DNA of 64,000 bases from Ramazzottius varieornatus (taxonomy: Eukaryota > Tardigrada > Eutardigrada > Parachela > Ramazzottiidae), in NCBI GenBank assembly GCA_001949185.1, contig BDGG01000001.1:221739-285738 (forward strand), given 5' to 3'. Below the pieces are notes generated by a model. The model was not told where the DNA came from. It was given only the letters and a program-made list of their open reading frames with translations, and searched no databases. Below are positions 22,901 through 33,017 of the stretch, one piece after another. Every line of letters starts with the position of its first letter. Position 1 is the stretch's first letter. The position numbers were made by a program, and so were the translations under genes.

Positions 22901-25900
22901 TCTTCGGGCCACGTCTCGTAGCAGATACGTTGCTGCGTTCTGGTGTACTGACTCGAACCAGCCCATCCCGCGCATAAGGTTAACTTCGCCTCTGGTGAGA
23001 CGAAGAACACTCGGATCCACCGACATATCTCGCTCTTCCGGATCAAACGGGGTTGGTGGCGTCTGAATGTCCACGGGGATCACTCTTACATCGGCTGGCA
23101 CAGGCTGGTTACCGAAAGCTTTGCTCGGTCACTTGTTTGGGGGGACCCTTTTGTGACTTCTTGCGCTTATGAGCTGTGCTGGGTGCGTCAGCTTGGGTGG
23201 AAGCCTGAGTGTTATTAAAACGAGGTGCGGCTAAGCTTCGTTTCTCCACATAACAACCACAAGGTCTTTCGACCGTAACCAGTCTTGCGTTGTGCGAGAC
23301 GACCGGTGAGGCACGATGGTCCACTAGAGCCCAGGGGCTGTCCCTCAGGTGCATCGTTGGGTTCTTCAGGGTTTTCCGCCCCTTCAGCAGACTCTTCCTC
23401 GTCATCCGTTGGATTTTCCAGGTCATCGATGAACTGCTGCGTCACAGTCCGAAAGGTCTCAAGCCTGCGAGTGAATCTTTCTGGTCCGAGATCGCTCATT
23501 CTGGACTCCACCAGCGACATTCACGATGTTCGACTCTCGAGAAAACAATGGCGTAGCAACTTTTTCTGTAAACTGGGTGTCGATAACCTTACTTGGGTGT
23601 AAGTGTTCGTAATCAATTTCCAATTTCAGTGAATGACAATAACTAAAGTGGGTTTCACTAATTAATTTTGGTGGGTGATAAATAACCTTAGTGGGTTTTA
23701 CTGGGTGACAATAACCATTTCCTTCTTATATATCCGTAAATTCAACCGTTTTGTCCAAACTGTCGTTTGTTCAAACAATCTGCGCAAAATGCAACTTCCC
23801 TAATGTCTCCTCAACGAAACAGTGATCGTTTGATTGCTGTGAGCTACTGAAAACCAAGCCTTCACGGGTAAAAAGTGGGAACTTCCGTCAAATTATTTAT
23901 AATCAACGGGCAAAACTACTACGTTTCCTCATAAATTAATTTATGAAAAGAAGTACGTTTGGACTGATCATCAAAAACACACGGACTGCTGACACGGACG
24001 GAGAAACTAAGATTAATTCAAAAATACGAAATATGTTGCTTAACCCCTAACAAGAGGAATACGCCAACCGTTAAACTCCGGTACTCGAACCGATATTGCA
24101 GGAAGATAGAGGAGAGTTTCCTCTACAGTCTGAGCTATTTACCTAGTCAGAAGAAAAATCCTGGATGATATTGCGGGATTCAGAATTTACGACTCCGAGT
24201 CGCTGCAGTGACATTAGGCTCTCTGATTGGGGATTTAATTGAACTCAAAACTGCTCAGCCGATCAGCTGTTTTATCAGGCTTGAACCGGACTGCGTGCCA
24301 TCGGGCTGGTACACCATTCTGTTCCTAAGTGTCAAAGCAGTTGGTCGGCAGAGTGTCAAAGCAGTTGGTCGGTATGTTCAATCAGATTACCAATCAAAGA
24401 ACCTAACGTCACTGCAGCAACACGGAGTCGTAACTTCCGGATCCCGCAATATCATCCAGGATTTTTCTTCTGACTAGGTATACAGCTCTGACTGTGGACG
24501 AAACTTTCCTCTATCTTCCTGCAATATCGGTTCTAGCATCGGAATTTAACGGTCGGCGTAATCCCCTAGTGAGTTAGCAGCAGTAGTAGTGTTCACTGAT
24601 ACAACCATGTGCACGAACTCGTAAGTGATATTTTCCTGCTATATTTAAAAGGTTTTTCAAAAGAGTGGTATCGGCGAAATTATTCTGAAACGTTTCGCTC
24701 GCAAACAAACCAGCCTGAAGTGCATGTTGGTTTTGCGAAAACTTTTGATTTTCACATAGTCCACGTCTTCAGCGCTGTCCTTGTGGAGCGCGACACCTCG
24801 ATAAGACTTGTACAGTACTCAATGTGTCTGATAGTTGGAACCATCTGAGAAGGAATTTTCGAGAAAGTGCTCAGCTTTTGATTCAACTTGAAAATCGTAC
24901 CAATTTATATGGATCATCCTGTATGGTAAGACTTTTTTTCGAGGTTCAGAAAATAACCTCTTTTGCAAAACTAAGCGTATCACACTGTACGTACATCCTT
25001 GTCTTTAATACCGAGACCCGCAGCGTGGGCATCCCGCGACTCTTGGAAAGCCTCCACAATGGCCATCTTGTTTTCGCCGATTTTCTGCGCCACTTGTTCC
25101 TTCTCCTTCTGTCCATCGCGGAGCCTTTCATACAAGTCCGTCAGCTGAGTGCGCCGATGGTCGAGATTGTTGAGATGTCCTTGGTGTTCTTCCTTGGTCT
25201 GTTTCAGAAGCGTCTCGGCCACATCCTGAAAACTCACATGGCAAAATTGATATTTTCTGCTAATATTTGAGCCTCGAGAGGAGTTAGATACTTACGAGGT
25301 CAGTGCGAATCTTGCTCCAGGTGTCTTCGGACTTTAGCGAGTCTAGCTGCAGTTGAAGAGTGGCAGCTTCTTCGGTCAGCTTGTTCTTTGACTGCTTCAG
25401 TGCGTCCAGGTCGCTGAGTTTCTCCACCATGTAATCTATTTCATCACTAATCTTTAACGTGGAACACAAATGCGCGAATCAGGCAAAAAGGAACGGTAAT
25501 TGAATTGATCACGCTGTAATAATTTGACTGTAGGGTAGAGCACCTGTTCATCGTAATCCACGATTGCCGCCTTCAAACTTCCGAAGTCCAACTGTAATTT
25601 TTGAACAGTTCAACATCCGAAAACATCGAGGAAAAAGAGCCTCCCATAATCTGGACAATCGCAGTTACTTCACGCTGTATTATATTACCTTGATGACTTG
25701 TTGGTTTCCGTCCGTCACAGGATCGTTTAAATGTCCGAGATTTTGAATTCGCTTGGCTTTATCGTAGAGTTTGGCATCCAATATTTTTGTCATTGTGCTT
25801 TAATAATTTACCCAAGTTTCGAAGAATTTCTGGAAAAAAAGAAAACAGTTGTATCAGTAACATTCTATCAAACAAACTCAATTTTGGACGAAGAAGATGG

Positions 25901-26336
25901 TCTCCCACTCTTCAGAATCATCATACTGTATATGTGCAGACCTGGCAACATCCGAATCCCATCTGTCTCCTCAAGGTCAAGCTTGCTCCTAACTTTCCTT
26001 CGAAATATAGCATGCGACACCTGCAACAACACAAAGTGGACTTTTCAAATGTAAGACCTCAAAAGATTAAAAAGAGAATAGCGCAGCATCCACGCATGGT
26101 GGTTCATTATGGCGCCATCTGCAGAACGACGCGGACGACTTCTTTGTGGTGAGGGAGCGGTAAAACTCACGCGCTTCACCACTTCCAAAACCATTGACAG
26201 GTTCGAATGGCAGTGGTATTGTGGTGTAGTGGCGGCGGAAGTATCCATGAGTAACCAGGTGGGTTGGGTCAGCACGGACCTGACCTAACACAGTGGTGAG
26301 CACAGCCCTGACTTGCGCATCATCTGATTTTTCCAT
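19974..26336 (-). CDS. Long coiled-coil protein, multi-exon
   Basis: Minus-strand exons, all rich in Lys/Glu heptads: about 25775-25690 (AKRIQNLGHLNDP), 25590-25541 (LDFGSLKAAIVDYDEQ), 25453-25296 (ISDEIDYMVEKLSDL), 25226-24990, 21843-21562, 21023-20712, 20512-20453 and 20202-19974. The stop is at 19974. An N-terminal exon at 26336 (MEKSDDAQVRAVLTTVLG) is possible but its links are unsure. The almost continuous coiled coil suggests a cytoskeletal, kinetochore or ciliary structural protein; resemblance to NUF2/NDC80-type proteins was considered but no calponin-homology start was found. The intron at 21.86-24.99 kb holds a Mutator-like element and a foldback element. The putative start is about 170 bp from the ATG of the divergent C-clamp gene. 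Confidence 0.6.
20285..20410. repeat. CAAGTGGCGCAC paired-palindrome repeat
   Basis: Intronic copies: GATCGTTTTTTCAAGTCGCG, CAAGCGGCGCGCCC, AACGTGCGCCACTTGAGAC. Same alternating layout as elsewhere. Confidence 0.65.
21378..21545. repeat. CAAGTGGCGCAC paired-palindrome repeat
   Basis: Intronic: ATGTGGCGCACGCC, CGCGCGCCACTTTGG, CCAAGTGGCGCACGC, with CAGCCAATAACAAT and GTCAAAGTGG spacers. Confidence 0.65.
22034..22379. mobile_element. Nested 0.35-kb inverted-repeat element
   Basis: Ends in TACGAGGTAAACTCCACA and its reverse complement TGTGGAGTTTACCTCGTA. Arms of about 56 bp continue through TTTTCCCATCA. No clear target duplication was found. It lies 5' of the protease frame inside the larger element and may be an insertion into it. 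Confidence 0.7.
22391..23520 (-). pseudogene. Ulp1/C48-like cysteine protease of the transposon (broken)
   Basis: The downstream frame (23101-22391) encodes RWILTDWNENQLYMYDSF and QQQSNGYDCGPHAIASAVE, the Asp and Gln-Cys signature of Ulp1/SENP-like proteases. At the usual catalytic His-Trp position the sequence reads Arg-Trp, so the triad seems incomplete. Two upstream frames (23520-23320 acidic; 23300-23109 basic) look like the N-terminal part but are out of phase, with a stop just before the protease frame. The protein is probably inactive or is spliced in a way not seen here. Confidence 0.7.
24035..24582. mobile_element. Foldback element with tRNA-like arms
   Basis: Inverted arms of about 150-170 bp at roughly 80-85% identity share CTAGTCAGAAGAAAAATCC, GATGATATTGCGGGAT and CGATATTGCAGGAAGATAG. 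On the minus strand the left arm reads TAGCTCAGACTGTAGAGG and then GGTTCGAGTACC, which match polymerase III A- and B-box consensus; the right arm has weaker versions on the plus strand. The loop contains a duplicated GTGTCAAAGCAGTTGGTCGG (24331-24374). Possibly two head-to-head tRNA-derived SINE copies. Confidence 0.65.
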
Positions 26337-26507
26337 TTTCGGAAAAAGAAATCGGGTTTTTCATTGCGCTTTTTACGCGATCTTCCAGTGCCGGTATCAT
26401 TCAGGACCCTGATCGATCATTCTGGTGGTTTGCGAATTAACAGTTTTGTAGTCTCTTACTTGATGAACATTCTTACCAGATTGTCCAGCAACAGCAGAGC
26501 CAAAGAG

Positions 26508-29010
26508 ATGGAGAACGAAGAGCAGTGCGACTTATCCGAATGCAAACCATCCATCACCCTCGTCGACTCCTGCGGACGGGAATTTTTCACCACAGTGACA
26601 CCTCGGGACATGGATCTCCTCATTAAGTATTCCATACTGATGCGGGCCAAGCAGGAAGCAGCGGAAGAGTCACTGTACGGTCCCACAAAGAGAAAAATCC
26701 GTGAGGAGAAGTCGAAGGAACGAAAAATCAAGGTACGACTCAATGCCGGTATTCTATTTACACACAAATCGCACAAGTCACTGACGTCATCCGTTTACTT
26801 CCACCCGCTCTCGAGCTAGTGTTCACGATTGCCAAGGCAGTCAAAATTTCCGTCCTCCGTGTTAGTCGTGATGAACCGGAGATGAATGGAATTACCGCAG
26901 CTCGGCCTTCCAGCGTTCTTTCGTGGTCTCTTCTAGAACTTTCTTTTCCCTGAAGCAAAGCAGGGATTCGCTAAGATTCCACATTGTTTTCTGTACCAAT
27001 CGAAAGATGAAAGACAACTTTACAACGTCATGAGTTGAGAAGAACTTCAGTGGCATGAGTAGCCCGGTAACCGTGCCACGTTAAGCCTGTTCGATCTGAA
27101 ACTTCTGACATGTCACGTGGCTTCTCCTTGTACGTAGGAATGTTTAAGATCACTTGGTGTGCGCTATTTGATCGAAGCGATAGGCCGAGTGCCGGTGGTG
27201 GTTTGTTGACAGTGAATGACGTCATTCATCCATTCATTCCGCTTGATTGTTGATATTTTGGTTTTCGCAGATGGAAGAATGCTCACCAGAAATTCCTCTG
27301 CCAAAAGTCCGCATCGCAAAGAAGGATCTGTTCTTCACATATCCGACGTCAAAGCGAGTACCCAAACCCAACCGCAAGTACCTGGAAATCCCTGGACCCA
27401 TTCCCATTGATGAAGCTGGCTCTCCTCCACACTCGTCAGAGTGGGAAAGCGTTGATCTGTCTACTGCGGTACGTTTTGTCTCACCTCGTTGAACTCGCGC
27501 ATCACCCTATGTTAATCTGACGGGTTAAAAGCGTCGGTAGCTGTGCTCCCGCCAGTTTTTGATCAATCGGCGCATTGTTTTCTTGCGTTTATATGGTGCT
27601 GTGCGCCGGTTGGCCGAGGTCCGTTGAACTCACTCTTCATTTGCGTTTCAGGACATTCCGCCACGCATACGTCGCACCTTTCTCGGAACTAAGATTCCTG
27701 ATACATCTCCAGCGGTAAAACGAGGTAAATACAAGACGAAGAAGAATGGACTACGAGCGGAGCGAAGTTCACCAGAGATACCAGCGACATCGAAGCCATT
27801 CACGTTGCTGGACAGCCTCCGCTGCGATGAAACGCTGGACTCTCCAGGAAACTCACAAACGGTAAACCAGCCGTTCCTTTGATTTTTTCCTTTCTTTAAT
27901 GTTTATTCTTTCAGCTCTTAGCTGTGTTCGAGGACAAAGAGCTGTTGGACAACGGCCGGCATGGAATGCCTCCGACGTCGGACGATCATAACTACGCCAC
28001 GAAGATCTCGCGCACGTTGAAGCTGAGTCGACGCCAGGCCGGCCACGAAGACATCCCGCCACCTCTCCCAAACATTAGGCTTCCCTCTATCAAGATCAAG
28101 ATTCCAAAGTTGAAGAAGATGAAGCTCGGGGTAAGTAAACTCGTTAGCCGAGACTGGAAATCACAAATCGATCAGTTCGTGTACCGCATGCACGTGCGTA
28201 CGTGGGAAACATTGTGGGCGTATGGCTCGCTGTACATAGGTGCTTGAGTTATGGCTCGAATGCGCCACTTGATCGCGGTGGTGTTTCGGTCTGTGTTACT
28301 CCCGTGTACACTATGGTGAATGCATTTTTGGCCTCTCCACGGTGACTTGTTGGCACTAATCAAGACTGTGTTGTTTTCAGAAACACCCGAAGGTTCATCC
28401 GACTGATTTGACAGCTCTGCTTACGCAGCAGAACCAGAAGCAAAAAGTCGTGAAAGAGGGAAGACGCGGGTGTCGTCGGGAATACGGCATCGAGGGTTTC
28501 GAGCAGTGGTGCAGACATTGTCAGTGGAAGAAGGCCTGCACGCGTTTTGGCGGGCGTCTAGGCAAAATCATTCACCCAGAGCCTGGGCATGTGAGAATCG
28601 AAGAGCCAGTCAAACCTGTCACAGTGGCCGACACCAAGTATCCGAAACGTAGGATGGCTGATGCGTTGTCAGACAGAGACCGTAAGAAAGTCAGGGAGTT
28701 GAAAACTTCGAAGGTCGAACAGCAACGTCTAGAAACGTCACCGGAAGCGAAACCGGATGTGAAACCAGAAGTCAAACCGATCATGACTATTTGTAACACT
28801 TCCTTAACTCCTGTTCCGATCGCACCTAATTCAGCAGCGAGTAAATGGCTCGGTTTCGGCATGGGGTATGAGGTGGAGGAGAAGGAAGTGATTAAGACTG
28901 AGATGAGACCAAAAGAGAAGCAGAAGATTCCGCTGCTGATTCCACTGACGCTGGAACCGGAAGTGCCCACACCTTCGTCTATCTCAGCATCTTCACAGGA
29001 CAGTTCCTGA
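26508..29010 (+). CDS. C-clamp protein without HMG box
   Basis: Five exons with phase-0 introns: 26508-26732, 27271-27468, 27652-27861, 27915-28130, 28381-29010; 492 aa. The last exon begins near a C-clamp: CRREYGIEGFEQWC, then RHCQWKKACTRF. This is the four-Cys DNA-binding motif known from invertebrate TCF/Pangolin and from the ZNF395/SLC2A4RG group. No HMG box or beta-catenin-binding N-terminus is visible. The rest is basic and Pro-rich (KIKIPKLKKMKLG) with Lys-Pro-Glu repeats (KPDVKPEVKP) that include possible sumoylation sites. Probably a nuclear DNA-binding protein. AATAAA follows at about 29048. In-frame Mets occur upstream of 26508, so the start is a choice based on the run of acidic residues and context. 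Confidence 0.8.
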
Positions 29011-29535
29011 ACGAGTGAAAGAAGATAGTTGAGAATATTTCTTTCGTAAATAAAATAGTTTTCGTGTTGCTCCTTCAACTTCGGTATAATTTGAAGAACA
29101 TTCTAATCCAGACTTAACTTCTCCGTCTTCCGTGGCTTATTGTATTCCTCTTTTCGTTGTAGAAAATTCCCCTTATCATTTCTTTACGATATTCATCCAT
29201 CAAGCGTGATTGTTTTCCGTCACCGCTGTACCAGCAGGTTGACCACTTGTTTTCAATCGCCATAAGTTATTCTTTGCTTGCACAGTTTTCCTCTCCCATT
29301 TTTCAAAGTTTTCGGAATTCTGTGCGTTATGAGGGAACCGAAATCAAGAATTCGATTCAACACTAAGAGATTCATGGCTTGGATTACTGTAAGCAACAAG
29401 CAGAAAAAAACATGTTCTGGGCCCGAGGTTTCCGAAAAAGAAACACTCGGAGGACAAAATTCATAATGAAGCGTGGAGTACCTTAAGAAAAAAAAACTAT
29501 GAGACATAACAACAACAAAGAATCAGTCGAACCTC

Positions 29536-31079
29536 TTAGTCCCAATCCAGTAAGACATCCGGTTCCGGCATTCTGTAAACATAAACAAAAATGGTAGCTT
29601 CGCACACAAATTCGGAGATATTGGTTACCCAACCGGCGCACTTTCTCGGTGCAATTGGCTGAAAGCCTGCACCACTGGGAAAAACGAGCGCCTGTCCCAT
29701 ATTTGGCCCTTTAGGGATATGGACCTATGAGATCCTCTATCGAATTACGAAAGTATTGAACTTGCCTGAAAGGTGCAAGATAAGGCGAATGTTTTATTCC
29801 CAAGTAGAAAGAAGCTGGCCGAGGCCTGTTGGCCATCGTCGGACTGTACGTTGCTGGACCAGGAACGTTCAAGCCACGAAGGTCTGGCCGGCGGTCCTTC
29901 AGCGAGTAAGCTGGAGGCCTCGTCTTGAAAGTTTCCAGCGGGACGACTTCGTACCTGTAGAAAGATCGGAAAGACTACCCGTTAACTGAGAACAGGAAAG
30001 GGGGCAAGTGACCATACCGATTCGCGCCAGGAGAGTGCGTGAAGTCTTGAGTAAAGCTCCCGATTTCCAGTTTCCTTAAAAAATAAAGCAACCCATCAAA
30101 TACCTCCGGTACCTTCAGAGCTGTCAGACGTACTGTCTCATGGAGTAGGCAGGGGGATTCTGTATGTAAGGACTCCTGGCTCCTGTCAGTTTGGGAATTT
30201 GGTACTGATTGGGCGCGGGGTTCTGGTTGATTTTGGCCGCCAAGCCAGCTAGTCCCATCTCCCAGGCTGGAGCACGATACCGGCTATGTAGCTCGTGATA
30301 TATCACATCGTAGGCATCAGGAGCAGGTGTCTGTAAGAACAAGGGAAATTGCAGTTACCGGAAGCGTGGAAAAGAACGGTATGACTATATATCCAAAAGT
30401 CGTCTTACGCCATCCTTCTTCAAGTCCGGTAATCGTATCCCCATTGGCCCACCTGGTACATGCGCCATACCATTGTTGATCAATTTCGATGGATAGACAT
30501 GTGCAGTAGGTCCCGGTGAACATGAGGTGTCTTCTACGGAACAGGAACAGAGAAACTTATGTTATGACCAGGAACGAAAAGCGGGCAACCCCGGTGAACC
30601 AACGCTTGGTATAATCACGCACACGAAAACGTAGTGCTTTCATGGTGACGGTTGCAATGTGGTACAAAACCGGTCGTTATGAATAAAAGGACTTACTCAT
30701 CGTCAGAATCATCCGCATCGTATAAGCTGAAAAAAAAATCCAGTCGTTCGATCTCATATGTAAAAGAAGGATGTTGCAGCGATGAAATACTGCGGGGAAC
30801 TTACCGGGCCATCTTTTGAGCGTAAGGTTGTGGTGGTCCCAACCAAGCGAAGGCGGAAGCATGTACCCACCGGGACCTAAAAACGCCGACACAATCAAAC
30901 GCATACATCCCCCGCAAAAAAACCTTGACAAACTCTTCTCTGCGAACAACTGGGCCACCCTGGGAAGAGCTCTGAGTGCAGAGAAACAGTAGAGTAACGT
31001 TCTGTTTAATTCTACCTGGTCCGGTGAGTTTCGCTGCGATAGGATACGAAGGTTTCCGCTCGATTACGAGATGCGGCAT
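29536..31079 (-). CDS. ODF3: ODF3 / CIMAP1-like SHIPPO-repeat ciliary protein
   Basis: A microtubule-associated protein of sperm tails and cilia. Eight exons: 31079-31016, 30876-30805, 30726-30697, 30533-30409, 30330-30134, 30074-30018, 29954-29766, 29572-29536; 256 aa, almost the length of human ODF3. SHIPPO (Pro-Gly-Pro-x-x-Tyr) repeats are seen as GPGGYMLPP, SPGPTAHVYP, NPAPNQYQIP, SPGANRYEVVP and VPGPATYSP, with PAYTM, PAYSM and PAYSL partners. The conserved C-terminal GIKHSPYLAPF is present. Exon 3 is only 30 nt. The last intron has a GC donor (CAG then GCAAGT) and preserves phase. Convergent with the C-clamp gene. Confidence 0.92.
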
Positions 31080-31602
31080 CGCGGCGGCTGATCACAGTAC
31101 TGACTAATGTAGAGTCAGAAGTACAACGAGCTCAAGGAATCCCACAGATATATGTATGGAACGTCTTCCGAAGACGTTTCGAGTCCAGCATGAAGGGTTA
31201 ATCCTTATGGGAGAAGCTAGTACAACGTTCACATGGTGGAAAAGTGTACTACGGACTACTAGGCAACCCATAGAACATTCCTTGGACTGCATCCATTTCT
31301 TTACCCAACAGTGACCTTCGACGAGCTTCTGAAGCGCTGAAAACGGCGAACGAACCTCGGCAGATAGACTGTCAGAGATGTTCGAGGTGTCGAAAAACCT
31401 CACTTCACGCAGCCGAACAATCAAGCGAGCCATAAAATCAAGCGAACGCTCTACTATGGAAAAAAGTTATCGTTTCCAAAATACCTTTCGTTGTTCAATG
31501 AACGGTCTAAAAAACCGTTTTTGATACTCGCAGAGAAGAAAGGCTCTGAACAAAAAGGTGTTTACTCTTGGGAAACAAAAGAGATGAGACGTACGTGAAG
31601 GT

Positions 31603-32323
31603 TCAGAACGAGCCTGCTCCACCCAGCACTTCTTCCGTCACGTCGATGGAATCGTTGTCTTCCATTTCCAGCATTTCCGGAGTGTCAATTGTCCGGAGTC
31701 GCTTGCCTGCAAAACACATTCGTCAGCCACCTAAGAGCCACTGCGAAACTAGAAGTCGAAAGGTTTAGGGGAGTGACCAAAGTACCCACCGTCGTAGAAG
31801 AAACGCAGATTTTTCAGTGGTCTTTCCGTGCGCTGAGCGTAGGAATCCATGATCTTCTCCAACGGAGTTTGTGGTGTAACTTTGAAAATGAACTGCTGGT
31901 TCTCCTGACTGTTCACCCTATAAATGCAGACCACAAGATAGAACGAAGGAAGACAGGATAGGAGAAGAGTCGAACTCACTTGACGCTGATGATGACTTTC
32001 TTGGGCTTTTTCTCCTTCCTGACTGGCTTCGCTTCTTCTTCCATCTCCTCCTCGTCCATCGGTTCTTCTTGCTTGATGTTCTCAATGTCAGGCTTGATGT
32101 CTTCTTGTTCCTCCACGTCCATGCTGGCCGTTACGTCAGCCTTTCTGACCGCTCGAGTTTCCTCCGTTTCTTTCTTGGGAGTTCTGCATTCAGGCTGCGA
32201 TTCCGTTTCCGTCGGTGGCTCGGGTGTCTTTGGTCCGACAGCTGTCTCCTTTTCCATACTTTCGGTGTCCAGTGACAGAGGGATGCTCTCCATGTCGGGT
32301 GTCTCCATCGTCGTGTCAGCCAT
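31603..32323 (-). CDS. SUMO-like protein with long acidic N-terminal extension
   Basis: Three exons, 32323-31980, 31917-31790 and 31706-31603, give 191 aa. The C-terminal 80 residues fold as SUMO by pattern: VIISVKVNSQ, FIFKVTPQTPLEKIMDSY, LKNLRFFYDGKRL, DTPEMLEMEDNDSIDV. It ends VLGGAGSF, so a di-glycine processing site precedes a four-residue tail. The first 110 residues are Glu/Pro/Thr-rich and hold sumoylation-type sites such as IKQE and IKPD. Ordinary SUMO has a 15-20 residue tail here. It could be a divergent conjugatable SUMO or a SUMO-domain protein that happens to end in Gly-Gly. Divergent from the NYN-like gene. Confidence 0.85.
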
Positions 32324-33017
32324 CTTTGTCCAAGTCCGCGAAGCTAGAACCGACAAGAAGAGCACAGACCGTGAGACGGTAAGACGGATGAGGAGCGGAA
32401 GAATTTGCAGTTAACACCTTGAAAAAAACAAAATCAAACACGATCATGACGTCACACGGCAGAGGAAACGCGGGATCCCGGATCATTGATCAGCTGGTTT
32501 TCTTTGGAGTCCTTACATCAGCGGATCGTCAAGGCCACTCCGCCTGCCAAACCTGGTTCAAAGTGCCATCTTGGCGAGCTGTAAGGAGAAATTTCCGAAC
32601 GTTCTGATCAGGAACTGGCCATCTAAGTTGTGTCGGAATGAAGCCACGTGGTGAACGATTTGTTTACGGATCGGTCAATGATTCATCAGATTGACATCAG
32701 TGGCGGCCAAACATTTTCTCCCCACTTCCTTCATCCTTTATATTCAGCCGCAGGCAGTCTAGCCCGTTCTCACGTTACGTCGCCGCGATGGGCAGTGACC
32801 TTGGCTCCTGGGGCCGACTACCGTTGGTCAGCACAGCTTGGCAGTTGGCAGCGATCCAGCATCAGCCCATGGGCCATGGCGCCTGTTTGCCTCTGTGAGA
32901 AATGCGCTTGGACCTCTGGAGCCAATGTTGTCATCGGCTCAGCCAGCCAGCCATTCTACCTTTACATTTTGGTCTCTTTCGGACGTTTTGTTATTTTCTC
33001 TTTCCAGCGTATTCGAA
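32324..33017. promoter_or_regulatory. Divergent spacer, SUMO-like / NYN-like genes
   Basis: About 0.7 kb between two start codons facing away from each other. Expected to hold both promoters; no motif was recognised. Confidence 0.3.

Larger units (their letters stand above)
21918..23722. mobile_element. Mutator-like DNA transposon with Ulp1-type protease, 9-bp target duplication
   Basis: Terminal inverted repeats of about 55 bp face each other: left GGTTATTGTCACCCAGTAAA and right TTTACTGGGTGACAATAACC, each followed inward by a second related block (TGTCACCCACAAATTAATT against AATTAATTTTGGTGGGTG). Both sides are flanked by the identical 9-mer TTCTTATAT (21909-21917 and 23723-23731). A 9-bp duplication is characteristic of Mutator-like elements, some of which carry C48/Ulp1 proteases. 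No transposase was seen, so this is a non-autonomous derivative. It sits in an intron of the long coiled-coil gene and contains a smaller inverted-repeat element. Confidence 0.8.

Noticed and set aside
19974-26336. NUF2 or NDC80 assignment for the long coiled-coil gene
   Set aside because: No calponin-homology domain was found upstream and coiled coils alone resemble many proteins.
30317-30523. 68-codon minus-strand frame as a separate protein
   Set aside because: It is an alternative frame of an ODF3 exon; the SHIPPO frame fits the flanking exons in phase.
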